A stretch of 26,691 bases of DNA from UBA8290 sp964230965. Lineage in GTDB: Bacteria; Bacillota_I; Bacilli_A; Acholeplasmatales; Acholeplasmataceae. The translations under genes and the position numbers were made by a program. Under the pieces are notes generated by a model, which did not search any database, was not told where the DNA came from, and saw only the letters and a program-made list of their open reading frames with translations. The stretch is from contig CAXRJA010000033.1 in NCBI GenBank assembly GCA_964230965.1, positions 1 through 26,691 of the forward strand, in the 5' to 3' direction. This document shows, one piece after another, positions 7,578 to 14,571 of the stretch (positions within the stretch are counted from its first letter, which is position 1; each line of letters begins with the position of its first letter).

Positions 7578-8807
7578 TTAATTTAAAATAATAAGTCCGT
7601 ATTTCTTCTTTCCTCTTCTTAAAACAATAAATCGATCATAAAATGCATCTTTAACTGTGAATTGATACTCAGGATCTGTAAGTTTCATACCATTCATTGA
7701 AATCGCTTGATTAGAAATAAACTCTCTTGCTTCTCTTTTAGATGAAGCCAAACCTAATGCAATCAATGCCTCCATGATATCGGTTATTTCTGAAACATCT
7801 AACACTTGTTTTAAAACAAGAAAATCTGCTTCTGATAAATCATCAAAACTACCTGAAAAAAGTGCACGTGTAACTTTTTCAGCTTGCAGAAGACCTTTTT
7901 CACCGTGAACCATGGAAACAACTTCTTTTGCTAGCGTCTTTTGAGCGTGTCTTTTATGAGGTGCTTGTTGATGTTTTTCCATGATTGTATGAATATCTTC
8001 ATTTGTAAGCAATGTCAACATATTTAAATAATTTAAAACATCTGCATCACTTGCGTTTAAGAAATATTGATACAGTTCATATGCAGAAGTTAATGTATCA
8101 TCTAACCATAGCGTTCCTGATTCAGATTTTCCAAATTTTGTCCCATCTGATTTCAATAATAATGGTGATGATAGTCCAAGAGCTTGAGATTCTTGGTGTG
8201 TTTTTCTAATAAGTTCTAAACCAGTCGTGATATTTCCCCATTGATCCGATCCACCAAATTGAATTTTACATTGAAGATGATCATATAAATGTAAGAAATC
8301 AATCGCTTGGATAAGCATGTATGAAAATTCAGTATAAGAAATACCCGTTTCTAATCGTTTAGAAACGGTATCTTTTGCAAGCATATAATTAATTGAAAAT
8401 TGCTTCCCATAGTCTCTTAAAAACCCAATCATATCAATATTTTTAACCCAGTCATAATTATTGACATAAGTGGCATTTTCGCCTAAAAAATGTTTCAGTT
8501 GTTTTTCAATTTTTGAAGCATTTTCTAAAGATGCTTCTAGGGTCAACAATTTTCTTTCTGATGTTTGTTTAGGATCGCCAATGAGGCCTGTTGCACCTCC
8601 GATCAAAACAATTGGGTGGTGTCCATATGATTGCAGTAATTTCATTCGAACAATTTGAACGAGATGTCCAACTGTTAGTGATTGTCCAGTTGGATCAAAT
8701 CCACAGTAAAATGTCGTTTTCTCATTGTCTAATAAAGACGTGGCAAGTGATTCATCTGAAACGTCTTTAATCATATCTCTTTGTTGTAGTGTTTTGTATA
8801 ATGACAT
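7578..8807 (-). CDS. tyrS: Tyrosyl-tRNA synthetase
   Basis: Class I synthetase that charges tRNA-Tyr. Residues 35-49 read CGFDPTGQSLTVGHL, with the HIGH-equivalent TVGHL; GGATGLIGDP and GSDQW are the tyrosine-site motifs; KFGKS at 224-228 is the KMSKS loop; the C-terminal S4 RNA-binding domain is visible from about 345 (SSKREAREFISNQAI). 409 residues is normal. The ATG lies one base after the stop of the ccpA reading frame and the only upstream purine stretch (GAGAAAG) is weak, so translation may depend on coupling. No T-box or separate promoter was recognised. Confidence 0.97.
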   Translation of the reverse strand: MSLYKTLQQRDMIKDVSDESLATSLLDNEKTTFYCGFDPTGQSLTVGHLVQIVRMKLLQSYGHHPIVLIGGATGLIGDPKQTSERKLLTLEASLENASKIEKQLKHFLGENATYVNNYDWVKNIDMIGFLRDYGKQFSINYMLAKDTVSKRLETGISYTEFSYMLIQAIDFLHLYDHLQCKIQFGGSDQWGNITTGLELIRKTHQESQALGLSSPLLLKSDGTKFGKSESGTLWLDDTLTSAYELYQYFLNASDADVLNYLNMLTLLTNEDIHTIMEKHQQAPHKRHAQKTLAKEVVSMVHGEKGLLQAEKVTRALFSGSFDDLSEADFLVLKQVLDVSEITDIMEALIALGLASSKREAREFISNQAISMNGMKLTDPEYQFTVKDAFYDRFIVLRRGKKKYGLIILN

Positions 8808-8808
8808 A

Positions 8809-9804
8809 TTATTTTGTACTTTCTCTTTTCACGATAAAATGTGGTAGTGATATACGTATGTTTTCAACTTCTTGATCATTCATTAATTTTGTTAGTAATC
8901 TCATCGATACAGCACCAATATCATACACTGGAATATCTAATGAAGTTAACATTGGTCTAGATAAAGTTGCATATTTTGTATTTTGGAATCCAGCAACAGC
9001 AATGTCTTTAGGTACTTCTCTATCATTTTGAAAGGCAACATTCATAAATGACACCGCAATCGAATCTCTTACACCAATTGCAGCATCGACTTTTTTGTCG
9101 GCAAAAAATGAAGAAAAATGTTGTCGATTGACACTCGTATCACCGCTGGTTCTAAAGATTTTTGGGTCTAGAGATGCCTATTCCATTGCTTTAATATAAC
9201 CTGCTTCTTTTTTCTCATTTACAGAGTATCTTCTTGCAGTAGATAATAAGTAAATGTTTTTTCTATTGTCTGCAATGAGTTCTTTTGTAAGTTCATAACC
9301 TGCTTTTTCATAATCAATCGATACTACAGGTGTCTCTTCATCTTCCGTTACAACATTTGCAAAAACATACGGAATATTGTTTTGATCAAATATACGTTTC
9401 ACATCTGATACACGTTTATCAGAAAGTTCATCGTTTAAGTATAAAATGCCATCGACTTGTTCAGAAACGATTTTTTGAACAGAGTCAATCACATCCATAT
9501 CTTCATGAATGGCAAAAATTTTAATTGAATATTGATATTTTAAGGCAATATCTGAAATACCTCCGAGCATTTCAGAAACAGATGCACGCGTGATATCAGA
9601 AATCACAACACCGACTGTTGTTGTTTTTCTACTTGCAAGTCCTCTTGCAATGACGTTTGGACGGTAACCTAACTCTTTAATCACTTTAAGAACGCGTTCT
9701 CTTGTATCCTCTTTTACTTTTTCAGGATTATTTAATACACGTGACACAGTTGCAAGTGAAACACCTGCTGCAATTGCGACGCTATATATCGTTGCTTGTG
9801 GCAT
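8809..9804 (-). pseudogene. ccpA: CcpA-type LacI/GalR catabolite regulator interrupted by an in-frame TAG
   Basis: CcpA controls carbon catabolite genes by binding cre boxes with Ser-phosphorylated HPr as co-effector. From ATG 9804 (after GAAAGAGGTG) the product starts with a LacI helix-turn-helix (TIYSVAIAAGVSLATVSRV) and hinge (ARGLASRKTTTVGVVI). Codon 209, bases 9180-9178, is TAG. The same frame then continues without a break for 122 codons to the stop at 8811-8809 and ends PVYDIGAVSMRLLTKLMN, nearly the CcpA C-terminus. The joined length of 331 matches Bacillus CcpA (~334). The two parts (9804-9178 and 9177-8809) are therefore one gene. In the alignment from memory the TAG falls in a loop where Gln, Lys or Glu would be one base away. 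Nonsense mutation, sequencing error or read-through cannot be told apart. tyrS follows. Confidence 0.85.
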
Positions 9805-9826
9805 AATAACACCTCTTTCAATCGTC

Positions 9827-9855
9827 ATTATAACACATTGTGAAAAGGCTTTCAA
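9827..9855 (-). promoter_or_regulatory. Promoter of ccpA(-tyrS-lipid kinase)
   Basis: Minus-strand TTGAAA (9855-9850), 17-base spacer, TATAAT (9832-9827) with TG one base before it (extended -10). A strong promoter by sequence. Confidence 0.8.
9841..9854 (-). promoter_or_regulatory. cre-like box over the ccpA -35
   Basis: The minus strand reads TGAAAGCCTTTTCA, 13 of 14 to TGWAARCGYTWNCW; only the central G of CG is changed. It overlaps the -35 hexamer, the position expected for negative autoregulation. A further palindrome TGAAAATTTTTCA lies at 9864-9876. Confidence 0.4.
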
Positions 9856-9890
9856 TTGAAATATGAAAATTTTTCATTCATTTTCATAAA

Positions 9891-9917
9891 AAAAGAAACG
9901 CTTATGCGTTTCTTTAT
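9891..9917 (-). terminator. Terminator of rplS
   Basis: AAAGAAACGC (9892-9901) pairs with GCGTTTCTTT (9906-9915) around TTAT; on the minus strand a T-run follows. It overlaps the rplS stop codon. Confidence 0.85.
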
Positions 9918-10276
9918 CTTTGACCTTTTTCTTTAATACGAGAAGCTTTAGCAGAAAGTGTTCTAATGTATCCAAGATTTGCACGACGTACTTTACCACG
10001 TCTAACGACCTCAATATGATCAATGGTTGGTGCATGTACTGGAAATGTACGTTCAACACCAATACCATAAGAAATTTTTCTAACAGTAAAGGTTTCTGAA
10101 ATGCCTCCACCTTGTTTTTTAATCACGAGTCCTTCAAAAATCTGAATACGTTCTCTAGAACCTTCTTTAATCAATACCGCAACTTTTACAGTATCTCCAG
10201 CTGCGAAAGTTGGTACTTCTTTCATATACTTTTTTGTAATTGCGCTTAATAACGCTTGTCCTTTTAATGTTGCCAT
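9914..10276 (-). CDS. rplS: Ribosomal protein L19
   Basis: Large-subunit protein at the 30S-50S interface. The 120-residue product from ATG 10276 (MATLKGQALL) contains the L19 signatures GDTVKV, GSRERIQIFEGLVI, GVERTFPVHAP and GKVRRANLGYIR. The start follows GAGAGGT with good spacing. The frame stays open upstream to 10375, but that stretch is the non-coding leader, so the longer form is rejected. It is last in the rpsP-khpA-rimM-trmD-rplS order, but has its own near-consensus promoter and a structured leader in the 102-base gap after trmD, which suggests extra control of L19 level. Confidence 0.97.
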   Translation of the reverse strand: MATLKGQALLSAITKKYMKEVPTFAAGDTVKVAVLIKEGSRERIQIFEGLVIKKQGGGISETFTVRKISYGIGVERTFPVHAPTIDHIEVVRRGKVRRANLGYIRTLSAKASRIKEKGQR

Positions 10277-10305
10277 GATAGACCTCTCTTTTATAATATC
10301 GTGTT

Positions 10306-10339
10306 CATGTTTGCCAGCGGACCACGTATGTGAGACATG
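10306..10339 (-). promoter_or_regulatory. Probable ribosomal protein L19 leader
   Basis: In the rplS 5' UTR, CATGT (10339-10335) pairs with ACATG (10310-10306), enclosing a CAC-ATAC-GTG hairpin and a GTCCGCTGGC segment. This small G/C-containing structure stands out in an AT-rich leader and sits where the known Firmicutes L19 leader occurs, between promoter and Shine-Dalgarno. Assignment is by position and shape; a covariance model was not run. Confidence 0.6.
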
Positions 10340-10346
10340 CTTTTGT

Positions 10347-10375
10347 ATTATATCAAATGCTTGTCTTGGTTTCAA
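10347..10375 (-). promoter_or_regulatory. Promoter of rplS
   Basis: Minus-strand TTGAAA (10375-10370), 17-base spacer, TATAAT (10352-10347). It starts transcription just upstream of the leader structure and ends three bases before the trmD stop codon. Confidence 0.8.
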
Positions 10376-10378
10376 GTT

Positions 10379-11044
10379 TTATTTTTTTAATAAATCAGGA
10401 CGTTTTTTTTGTGTGACGACTTGTTTTTGTTCTTCACGCCACTTCTTTATGTTTGCATGATGTCCTGACAATAAAATTTTTGGTACATCGAATCCTTGAT
10501 AAGATTCTGGTTTTGTATATTGTGGATGCTTAAGCACCCCATCAAACAAACTATCTTCTTTCACAGATGCTTCCATGATGACATCAGGAATAAGTCTAAC
10601 AATTGCATCCGTAATAAGCATTGCAGGTATATCGCCATTGGTTAGCACGACGTCTCCAATCGATAACTCACCATCAATGATATGTTCGATACGAGCATCC
10701 ACACCCTCATAATGTCCACAAATGAGAATGATATGACTAAATGTTGCCATTGCATTTGCAGTTTCTTGAGTAAAAGTCTTTCCTTGTGGCGATGTAAGAA
10801 ATACTTTTGTTTCTTGTTTTCTAAGTGCTTGCACTGCATCATATATTGGTGGAAATTGCATTAACATGCCAATACCACCACCATATGGTGTGTCATCAAT
10901 TTGACGATGTTTGTTATGTGCATAATCTCTCAAATCGTGTGTGTTAATGGTTACTTTACCATCTTTAATCGCACGATGAATAATGGATGTTTCTAAGAAC
11001 TTTGCATAAAAGTCAGGGAAAATCGTCAGTATATCTATAATCAT
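10379..11044 (-). CDS. trmD: tRNA (guanine-N1)-methyltransferase
   Basis: SPOUT-class enzyme that makes m1G37 in tRNAs with G36, which protects against frameshifting. The N-terminus reads IDILTIFPDFY; the knotted S-adenosylmethionine site shows ILICGHYEGVDAR, then IGDVVLTNGDIPAM. DTPYGGGIGMLM and KHPQYTKPESYQG are also family motifs. 221 residues is a little short of the usual ~240, the difference being at the C-terminus. The ATG overlaps the rimM stop as ATGA, which implies translational coupling. Confidence 0.97.
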   Translation of the reverse strand: MIIDILTIFPDFYAKFLETSIIHRAIKDGKVTINTHDLRDYAHNKHRQIDDTPYGGGIGMLMQFPPIYDAVQALRKQETKVFLTSPQGKTFTQETANAMATFSHIILICGHYEGVDARIEHIIDGELSIGDVVLTNGDIPAMLITDAIVRLIPDVIMEASVKEDSLFDGVLKHPQYTKPESYQGFDVPKILLSGHHANIKKWREEQKQVVTQKKRPDLLKK

Positions 11045-11505
11045 AATAATCCCTCAATTACTTCTATCACGATACGGTCATCTAAAACTTCTTTTATGAA
11101 TGCGTCTACAAAAGGAATCAGTTTCAACTTCCCGTTCACCTCAATTTCAATCAAATGTCCTTGAGGTACTTCTCTTAAGTATTTAACAACCCCAATTAAA
11201 TGCCCATGTGTATCATAAACATCTTTACCTATAATATCAGAGTAATGAACACCTAAGTTATCTTGTTCTTTGTCTTTTATATAAATTTCTTGATCTTTAA
11301 GTGTTAAAGCCTCATCCATGGTATGGATTTGTTTAAACTTTACAATCAAGCGATCATGCTGATGTTTGATGTGTTCAATATCATATGTTTGGTGATTAAT
11401 TATCACTTTGGTATTTACATGGAAACGATCATAATCACTTAAGTTTTTAACTTTAAGCTCTCCTCTAACCCCATGTGTTGTTGTGACATATCCTATGAGA
11501 TACAT
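11041..11505 (-). CDS. rimM: Ribosome maturation factor RimM
   Basis: Helps assemble the 30S head through S19. The N-terminal RimM domain has GYVTTTHGVRGELKVKNLSD, and the C-terminal PRC-barrel has IGKDVYDTHGHLIGVVKYL and IPFVDAFIKEVL. 154 residues, slightly short of the usual ~170. The start overlaps the khpA stop by one base (TAATG) and the end overlaps trmD by four. Confidence 0.95.
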   Translation of the reverse strand: MYLIGYVTTTHGVRGELKVKNLSDYDRFHVNTKVIINHQTYDIEHIKHQHDRLIVKFKQIHTMDEALTLKDQEIYIKDKEQDNLGVHYSDIIGKDVYDTHGHLIGVVKYLREVPQGHLIEIEVNGKLKLIPFVDAFIKEVLDDRIVIEVIEGLL

Positions 11506-11759
11506 TATAGAGAATATGAGTCGATATCTAAATGTACACGTTTGCCATCTTTAGATGCACCTGCATACAAAATTGTACGTATTGCACTTGCAATCTTTCC
11601 ACCTTTTCCAATGACTCGACCTAAGTCCTTTTCATTCACAAGTAGTTGAATATTAAGCTGAGTGTCCTCTTCAGCTAATATTTTAACTAATACATCATCA
11701 GGATGAACAACAAGTGGCGTCACAATATGTTTGATTAATTTTTCAAAATCTGTTGCCAT
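11505..11759 (-). CDS. khpA: KH-domain RNA-binding protein KhpA
   Basis: Small single-KH protein (84 residues) that in Firmicutes pairs with KhpB/EloR and binds RNA; linked to cell elongation in streptococci. The GxxG loop is GKGG in GRVIGKGGKIASAIRTIL. The place between rpsP and rimM is the usual one. The ribosome binding site lies in the 14-base gap after rpsP (GGGGGATGA). No odd features. Confidence 0.93.
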   Translation of the reverse strand: MATDFEKLIKHIVTPLVVHPDDVLVKILAEEDTQLNIQLLVNEKDLGRVIGKGGKIASAIRTILYAGASKDGKRVHLDIDSYSL

Positions 11760-11773
11760 AAGTCATCCCCCTT

Positions 11774-12013
11774 TTATGGATTGAGTACGTTATGCTTCTT
11801 AAATAAACTCTTTACAGTATCAGTTGGTTGTGCACCATTTTTCATCCAATGTCCAACTTTAGATGCATCGATATTGACATTGCCGTTAATTGGATCATAC
11901 GTACCTAGAATTTCTAAGAATTTTCCGTCTCTTGCACGTTTTGAATCACTTGCAACAACACGATAGTATGGACGTTTGTGATTTCCAAAACGTTGTAAAC
12001 GTAATTTAACCAT
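11774..12013 (-). CDS. rpsP: Ribosomal protein S16
   Basis: Small-subunit protein, 79 residues, first gene of the operon. The N-terminus VKLRLQRFGNHKRPYYRVV and the following DSKRARDGKFLEILGTYDP are diagnostic. AGAGGAATTTT precedes the ATG. Transcription starts from a consensus promoter about 35 bases upstream whose -35 is embedded in the terminator of the preceding gene. Confidence 0.98.
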   Translation of the reverse strand: MVKLRLQRFGNHKRPYYRVVASDSKRARDGKFLEILGTYDPINGNVNIDASKVGHWMKNGAQPTDTVKSLFKKHNVLNP

Positions 12014-12047
12014 AAAATTCCTCTTTTCTTTTGTTTTATTCCCTTAT

Positions 12048-12075
12048 ATTATACCTATAAAAATAAAAGTGTCAA
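12048..12075 (-). promoter_or_regulatory. Consensus promoter of the rpsP operon
   Basis: Minus-strand TTGACA (12075-12070), 16-base spacer, TATAAT (12053-12048): both hexamers are perfect. The strongest promoter in the window by sequence. Confidence 0.9.
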
Positions 12076-12092
12076 GTATAAATACTTAACAC
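12054..12092 (-). terminator. Terminator of the ylbG-like gene, overlapping the rpsP -35
   Basis: On the minus strand GTGTTAAGTAT (12092-12082) pairs with ATACTTGACAC (12079-12069), one G-T wobble, two-base loop, then TTTTATTTTTATA. The 3' arm contains the rpsP -35 box TTGACA. Confidence 0.7.
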
Positions 12093-12322
12093 TAGAAATT
12101 CAAGCTTTCATCGAATGTTTTAGATGTTTCAAAGAATTTAAATCCTTTTGTATATCGTAAAGCTTTTCTCACTTTATGTTCTAACTCTTTGTCCATATAT
12201 AATACAGCATAAGATAATTTTTTTGAGATGTAAGCAACATCCACATGTAATTGTTCTAATTTTTTTAGTACTTGGTTGCCACGATAGTAAACAACATAAG
12301 ACATTCTATTAGTGTATGCCAT
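12092..12322 (-). CDS. ylbG: UPF0298/YlbG-like small protein
   Basis: 76-residue protein resembling Bacillus YlbG (DUF2129). The shared pattern is an N-terminal MSYVVYYRG strand, then VDVAYISKKLSYAVLYMD, which mirrors the IHYISKRLKYAVVYCD core of YlbG. Function is unknown in the family. The ATG follows a strong AAGGAGGCC. It has its own promoter and terminator. Identification rests on remembered similarity to one family. Confidence 0.75.
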   Translation of the reverse strand: MAYTNRMSYVVYYRGNQVLKKLEQLHVDVAYISKKLSYAVLYMDKELEHKVRKALRYTKGFKFFETSKTFDESLNF

Positions 12323-12368
12323 AATGGCCTCCTTATAATTTTATATGTTATCCATGATTACTTTTTAT

Positions 12369-12396
12369 ATTATAACAAAATATCATATCAATTCAA
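12369..12396 (-). promoter_or_regulatory. Promoter of the ylbG-like gene
   Basis: Minus-strand TTGAAT (12396-12391), 16-base spacer, TATAAT (12374-12369), with TG one base before the -10. Confidence 0.65.
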
Positions 12397-12444
12397 TGAA
12401 TATTCATCTTTATGATAAGATAATGAAGAGACGAGGTATTTTAG

Positions 12445-13023
12445 ATGATAACAATGAAAGATGTGATTCGAGAAGGTCACCCTAATTTAAATAAAGTAAG
12501 CGATCCCGTGAAGATTCCTCTTTCCAATGAAGATAAAAAACTCTTGGTGGATCTTTTTACCTATGTGAAGCATTCAACAGATGAAGCGATGCTTGAAAAA
12601 TATGATTTACGACCTTCTGTTGGAATTGCAGCACCTCAAGTCAATGTTTTAAAAAGAATGTTTGCCATTCATGTTCATGATGTGGATGGCACCTTATACT
12701 CATATATGATTGTGAATCCTACAATCAAACAAAAAAGTTCAAATCTTATCTATTTGCCTGGTGGAGAGGGCTGTCTAAGTGTTGATAGAGAAACAGAAGG
12801 ATTAACACCTAGACATGAATCTATTACACTTGAAGCATTAAGATATATCAACGAAACAGATACACTATCACCGATCACACTACATTTACATGGTTATATC
12901 GGCATTGTTTTTCAACATGAATTTGATCATTTAAATGGTATTTTATATACTCAAAAACTTTTCTTAGACTTACCTTCAGCAAAACCAGCATTTGAATTAA
13001 CTCAAGTTGAAAATGATGGATAA
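12445..13023 (+). CDS. def: Peptide deformylase
   Basis: Metal enzyme that removes the formyl group from nascent proteins. The three family motifs are present: GIAAPQ (60-65), EGCLS with metal ligand Cys110, and QHEFDH with His158, Glu159 and His162. The extra residues around 40-55 and 192-residue length fit the type 2 enzymes of Gram-positive bacteria. The ATG at 12445 follows CGAGG by eight bases and gives the usual MITMKDVIREGHPNL start. The 3' end overlaps the convergent gene by 27 bases. Confidence 0.97.
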   Translation: MITMKDVIREGHPNLNKVSDPVKIPLSNEDKKLLVDLFTYVKHSTDEAMLEKYDLRPSVGIAAPQVNVLKRMFAIHVHDVDGTLYSYMIVNPTIKQKSSNLIYLPGGEGCLSVDRETEGLTPRHESITLEALRYINETDTLSPITLHLHGYIGIVFQHEFDHLNGILYTQKLFLDLPSAKPAFELTQVENDG

Positions 13024-13803
13024 TACATCCAATTGATTTTGATAGATGTCGATTAATTCGACATCTTTTTTTTCATCAATTTTAAGACGCTCTTTTATTA
13101 ACTGATAAGATTTCAACTCTTTTTGTCTTAAAAATCTAAATACACCTTGACTTTTTTTATGTAATCTTTCGATATATTTTGAATATTCTGGTTGACATAA
13201 AATATCACCTTTGTAATTGTTTTTTATCATAAGTTTAAAGAGTTTGATTAAATCCGCTTGACCATACCCAATAAGTTCTGGGTCATATTTTGTCGAGATA
13301 TCATGCGCAACAACGCATCCAATATATTTACTCAAAGCTTTATATTGACTTAAGACTGAGCCTTTGTTGATTTTTACAAATGTTGGATCAAATACGATAG
13401 ATATGTGTGTGGCTTTCGTGTGCTTAAAAAGTTTTAAAAACAACGGATACGGTTGATCCTCTTTAGGATAAATCCATAAGCTTAACTTTTGCTTGCTTAT
13501 TTTTTTTTGTAACAGTTGCATATATTTTAACAACTGAGAATGTGCAAGTATATCAACTGTTTGAAATCTTATGATGATGATCTCTAAATGACTTTTGGCA
13601 TGTTGTTTCAATAGTAAATCTATGATTTCAAAATTCAATGTCTCTATCATGTTATTATGAATGTCAACTTCTAAAAAGAATGTATACTCATGATGTGTGG
13701 TTTCATCAGAAAAATGACCCCATTTTACAAAAGGATATTGATTTTTTAAGTCTTTTTTTTGTGATGAAGTTAAATCTTTTCCTAAACTATATATGTTCAT
13801 CAT
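12997..13803 (-). CDS. Uncharacterised protein, possibly degenerate TIM-barrel (xylose isomerase-like)
   Basis: 268 residues, no confident family. The pattern of alternating hydrophobic strands and lysine-rich helices (LEIIIIRF, KLSLWIYP, HISIVFDP, GCVVAHDIS, KGDILCQPEY) suggests a TIM barrel, and VVAHDISTKYDPELIGYGQ resembles the HDxxxxxDxHLxxGxG strand of sugar-phosphate isomerase/AP-endonuclease-2 proteins. Metal-ligand Glu and His positions are not clearly kept, so catalysis is doubtful. The ATG overlaps the upstream methyltransferase stop (ATGATG), so the two are coupled. Its last codons contain the def terminator. Codon use looks like the neighbours. Confidence 0.6.
   Translation of the reverse strand: MMNIYSLGKDLTSSQKKDLKNQYPFVKWGHFSDETTHHEYTFFLEVDIHNNMIETLNFEIIDLLLKQHAKSHLEIIIIRFQTVDILAHSQLLKYMQLLQKKISKQKLSLWIYPKEDQPYPLFLKLFKHTKATHISIVFDPTFVKINKGSVLSQYKALSKYIGCVVAHDISTKYDPELIGYGQADLIKLFKLMIKNNYKGDILCQPEYSKYIERLHKKSQGVFRFLRQKELKSYQLIKERLKIDEKKDVELIDIYQNQLDVLSIIFNLS
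13045..13073 (+). terminator. def terminator inside the convergent coding region
   Basis: GATGTCGA (13045-13052) pairs with TCGACATC (13058-13065) around TTAAT, followed by eight T. It lies wholly within the last codons of the minus-strand gene ending at 12997. Confidence 0.8.
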
Positions 13804-14504
13804 TGCTCCGATAATGTATACATTAATATAGATCCCGCTACAGAAACATTTAGAGAATCTACACCTGAAGTAGGAATATGAAGTATGATATCTGTTAACG
13901 CAATTAAATCATTAGAAATACCATGACCTTCATTCCCTAATATAAGTGCAATAGGATGTTGTGGTTTTAGTTGTTGTTTTTGCTTAAGATGAGATGAAGC
14001 AACAATCGTATACTGTTGATGCTTTAATGTTTCAATGGACTCTTTTAAAGAGCATATCTCAATTTGTACATGGAATATCGACCCTTTAGACGTACGAATG
14101 GAAAGTTCATGAAACGGGTCTACCGATGATTTATTAAGCATGATTTTATGGAATCCAAACGCATGAGCACTTCTAATGAGTGCACCTAAATTTCTAGGAT
14201 CTTGTATCGTATCACACATTAAAATATTGCCTTTATATTCTAATACTTCTTCTTTTAAAGATACGATTGCCCCAATCGGTTCTTTCATTTCATAATCTGA
14301 TAATACGTCCATTAATTCTTTTGATAGTACAAGGTTTTTTCCATGTGGAAAAGTAGAAATTACCTGAATTACTTGATTTGTTTTTAATGCTTCTTCAACA
14401 ATATCATGACCAAAAATCAATGCCTCTTGATATTGATTTCTATATTTAGCTTTTTTGAGTTTTAATAGCCTTTTAAATGTTTCATTTTGTTTAGAAGTAA
14501 TCAT
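13800..14504 (-). CDS. TrmH/SpoU-family RNA 2'-O-methyltransferase
   Basis: SPOUT-class enzyme that methylates ribose 2'-OH in rRNA or tRNA. The N-terminal SpoU substrate-binding domain begins ITSKQNETFKRLLKLKKAKYR. Motif 1 is IQDPRNLGALIRSA (catalytic-type Asn105, Arg111), motif 2 ALILGNEGHGIS (Glu192), motif 3 IPTSGVDSLNVSVAGSI (210-226). 234 residues, near usual. Target base not assignable; similar to YsgA and RlmB groups. GGAGAACAT precedes the ATG. It leads a two-gene unit with the orphan gene at 12997. Confidence 0.9.
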   Translation of the reverse strand: MITSKQNETFKRLLKLKKAKYRNQYQEALIFGHDIVEEALKTNQVIQVISTFPHGKNLVLSKELMDVLSDYEMKEPIGAIVSLKEEVLEYKGNILMCDTIQDPRNLGALIRSAHAFGFHKIMLNKSSVDPFHELSIRTSKGSIFHVQIEICSLKESIETLKHQQYTIVASSHLKQKQQLKPQHPIALILGNEGHGISNDLIALTDIILHIPTSGVDSLNVSVAGSILMYTLSEQ

Positions 14505-14520
14505 ATGTTCTCCAATTCTT

Positions 14521-14529
14521 ATTGTATCA
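14521..14529 (-). promoter_or_regulatory. Extended -10 of the SpoU methyltransferase gene
   Basis: Minus-strand TGATACAAT, an extended -10 with one mismatch in the hexamer; the -35 is poor. It lies in the expected -35 region of the divergent promoter at 14547. Confidence 0.45.
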
Positions 14530-14546
14530 CAAGATAAATGGACTCG

Positions 14547-14555
14547 TGTTATAAT
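14547..14555 (+). promoter_or_regulatory. Extended -10 of the free-Met-sulfoxide reductase gene
   Basis: TGTTATAAT, perfect extended -10, followed by ribosome binding site AAGGTGATGAT. The 67-base gap between the divergent genes holds both promoters, so polymerase binding may be mutually exclusive. Confidence 0.6.
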
Positions 14556-14571
14556 ATTCTAAGGTGATGAT

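Noticed and set aside
9055..9177. Apparent intergenic gap between two LacI-like fragments
   Set aside because: The gap is in frame and encodes the expected core of the same protein; only the TAG interrupts it.
9178..9180. TAG as pyrrolysine or a reassigned sense codon
   Set aside because: Other genes in the window end with TAG, and nothing suggests a pyrrolysine system; a mutation or sequencing error is simpler.
10277..10375. 33-residue N-terminal extension of rplS
   Set aside because: This DNA is the promoter and leader; L19 begins at MATLKGQ behind GAGAGGT.
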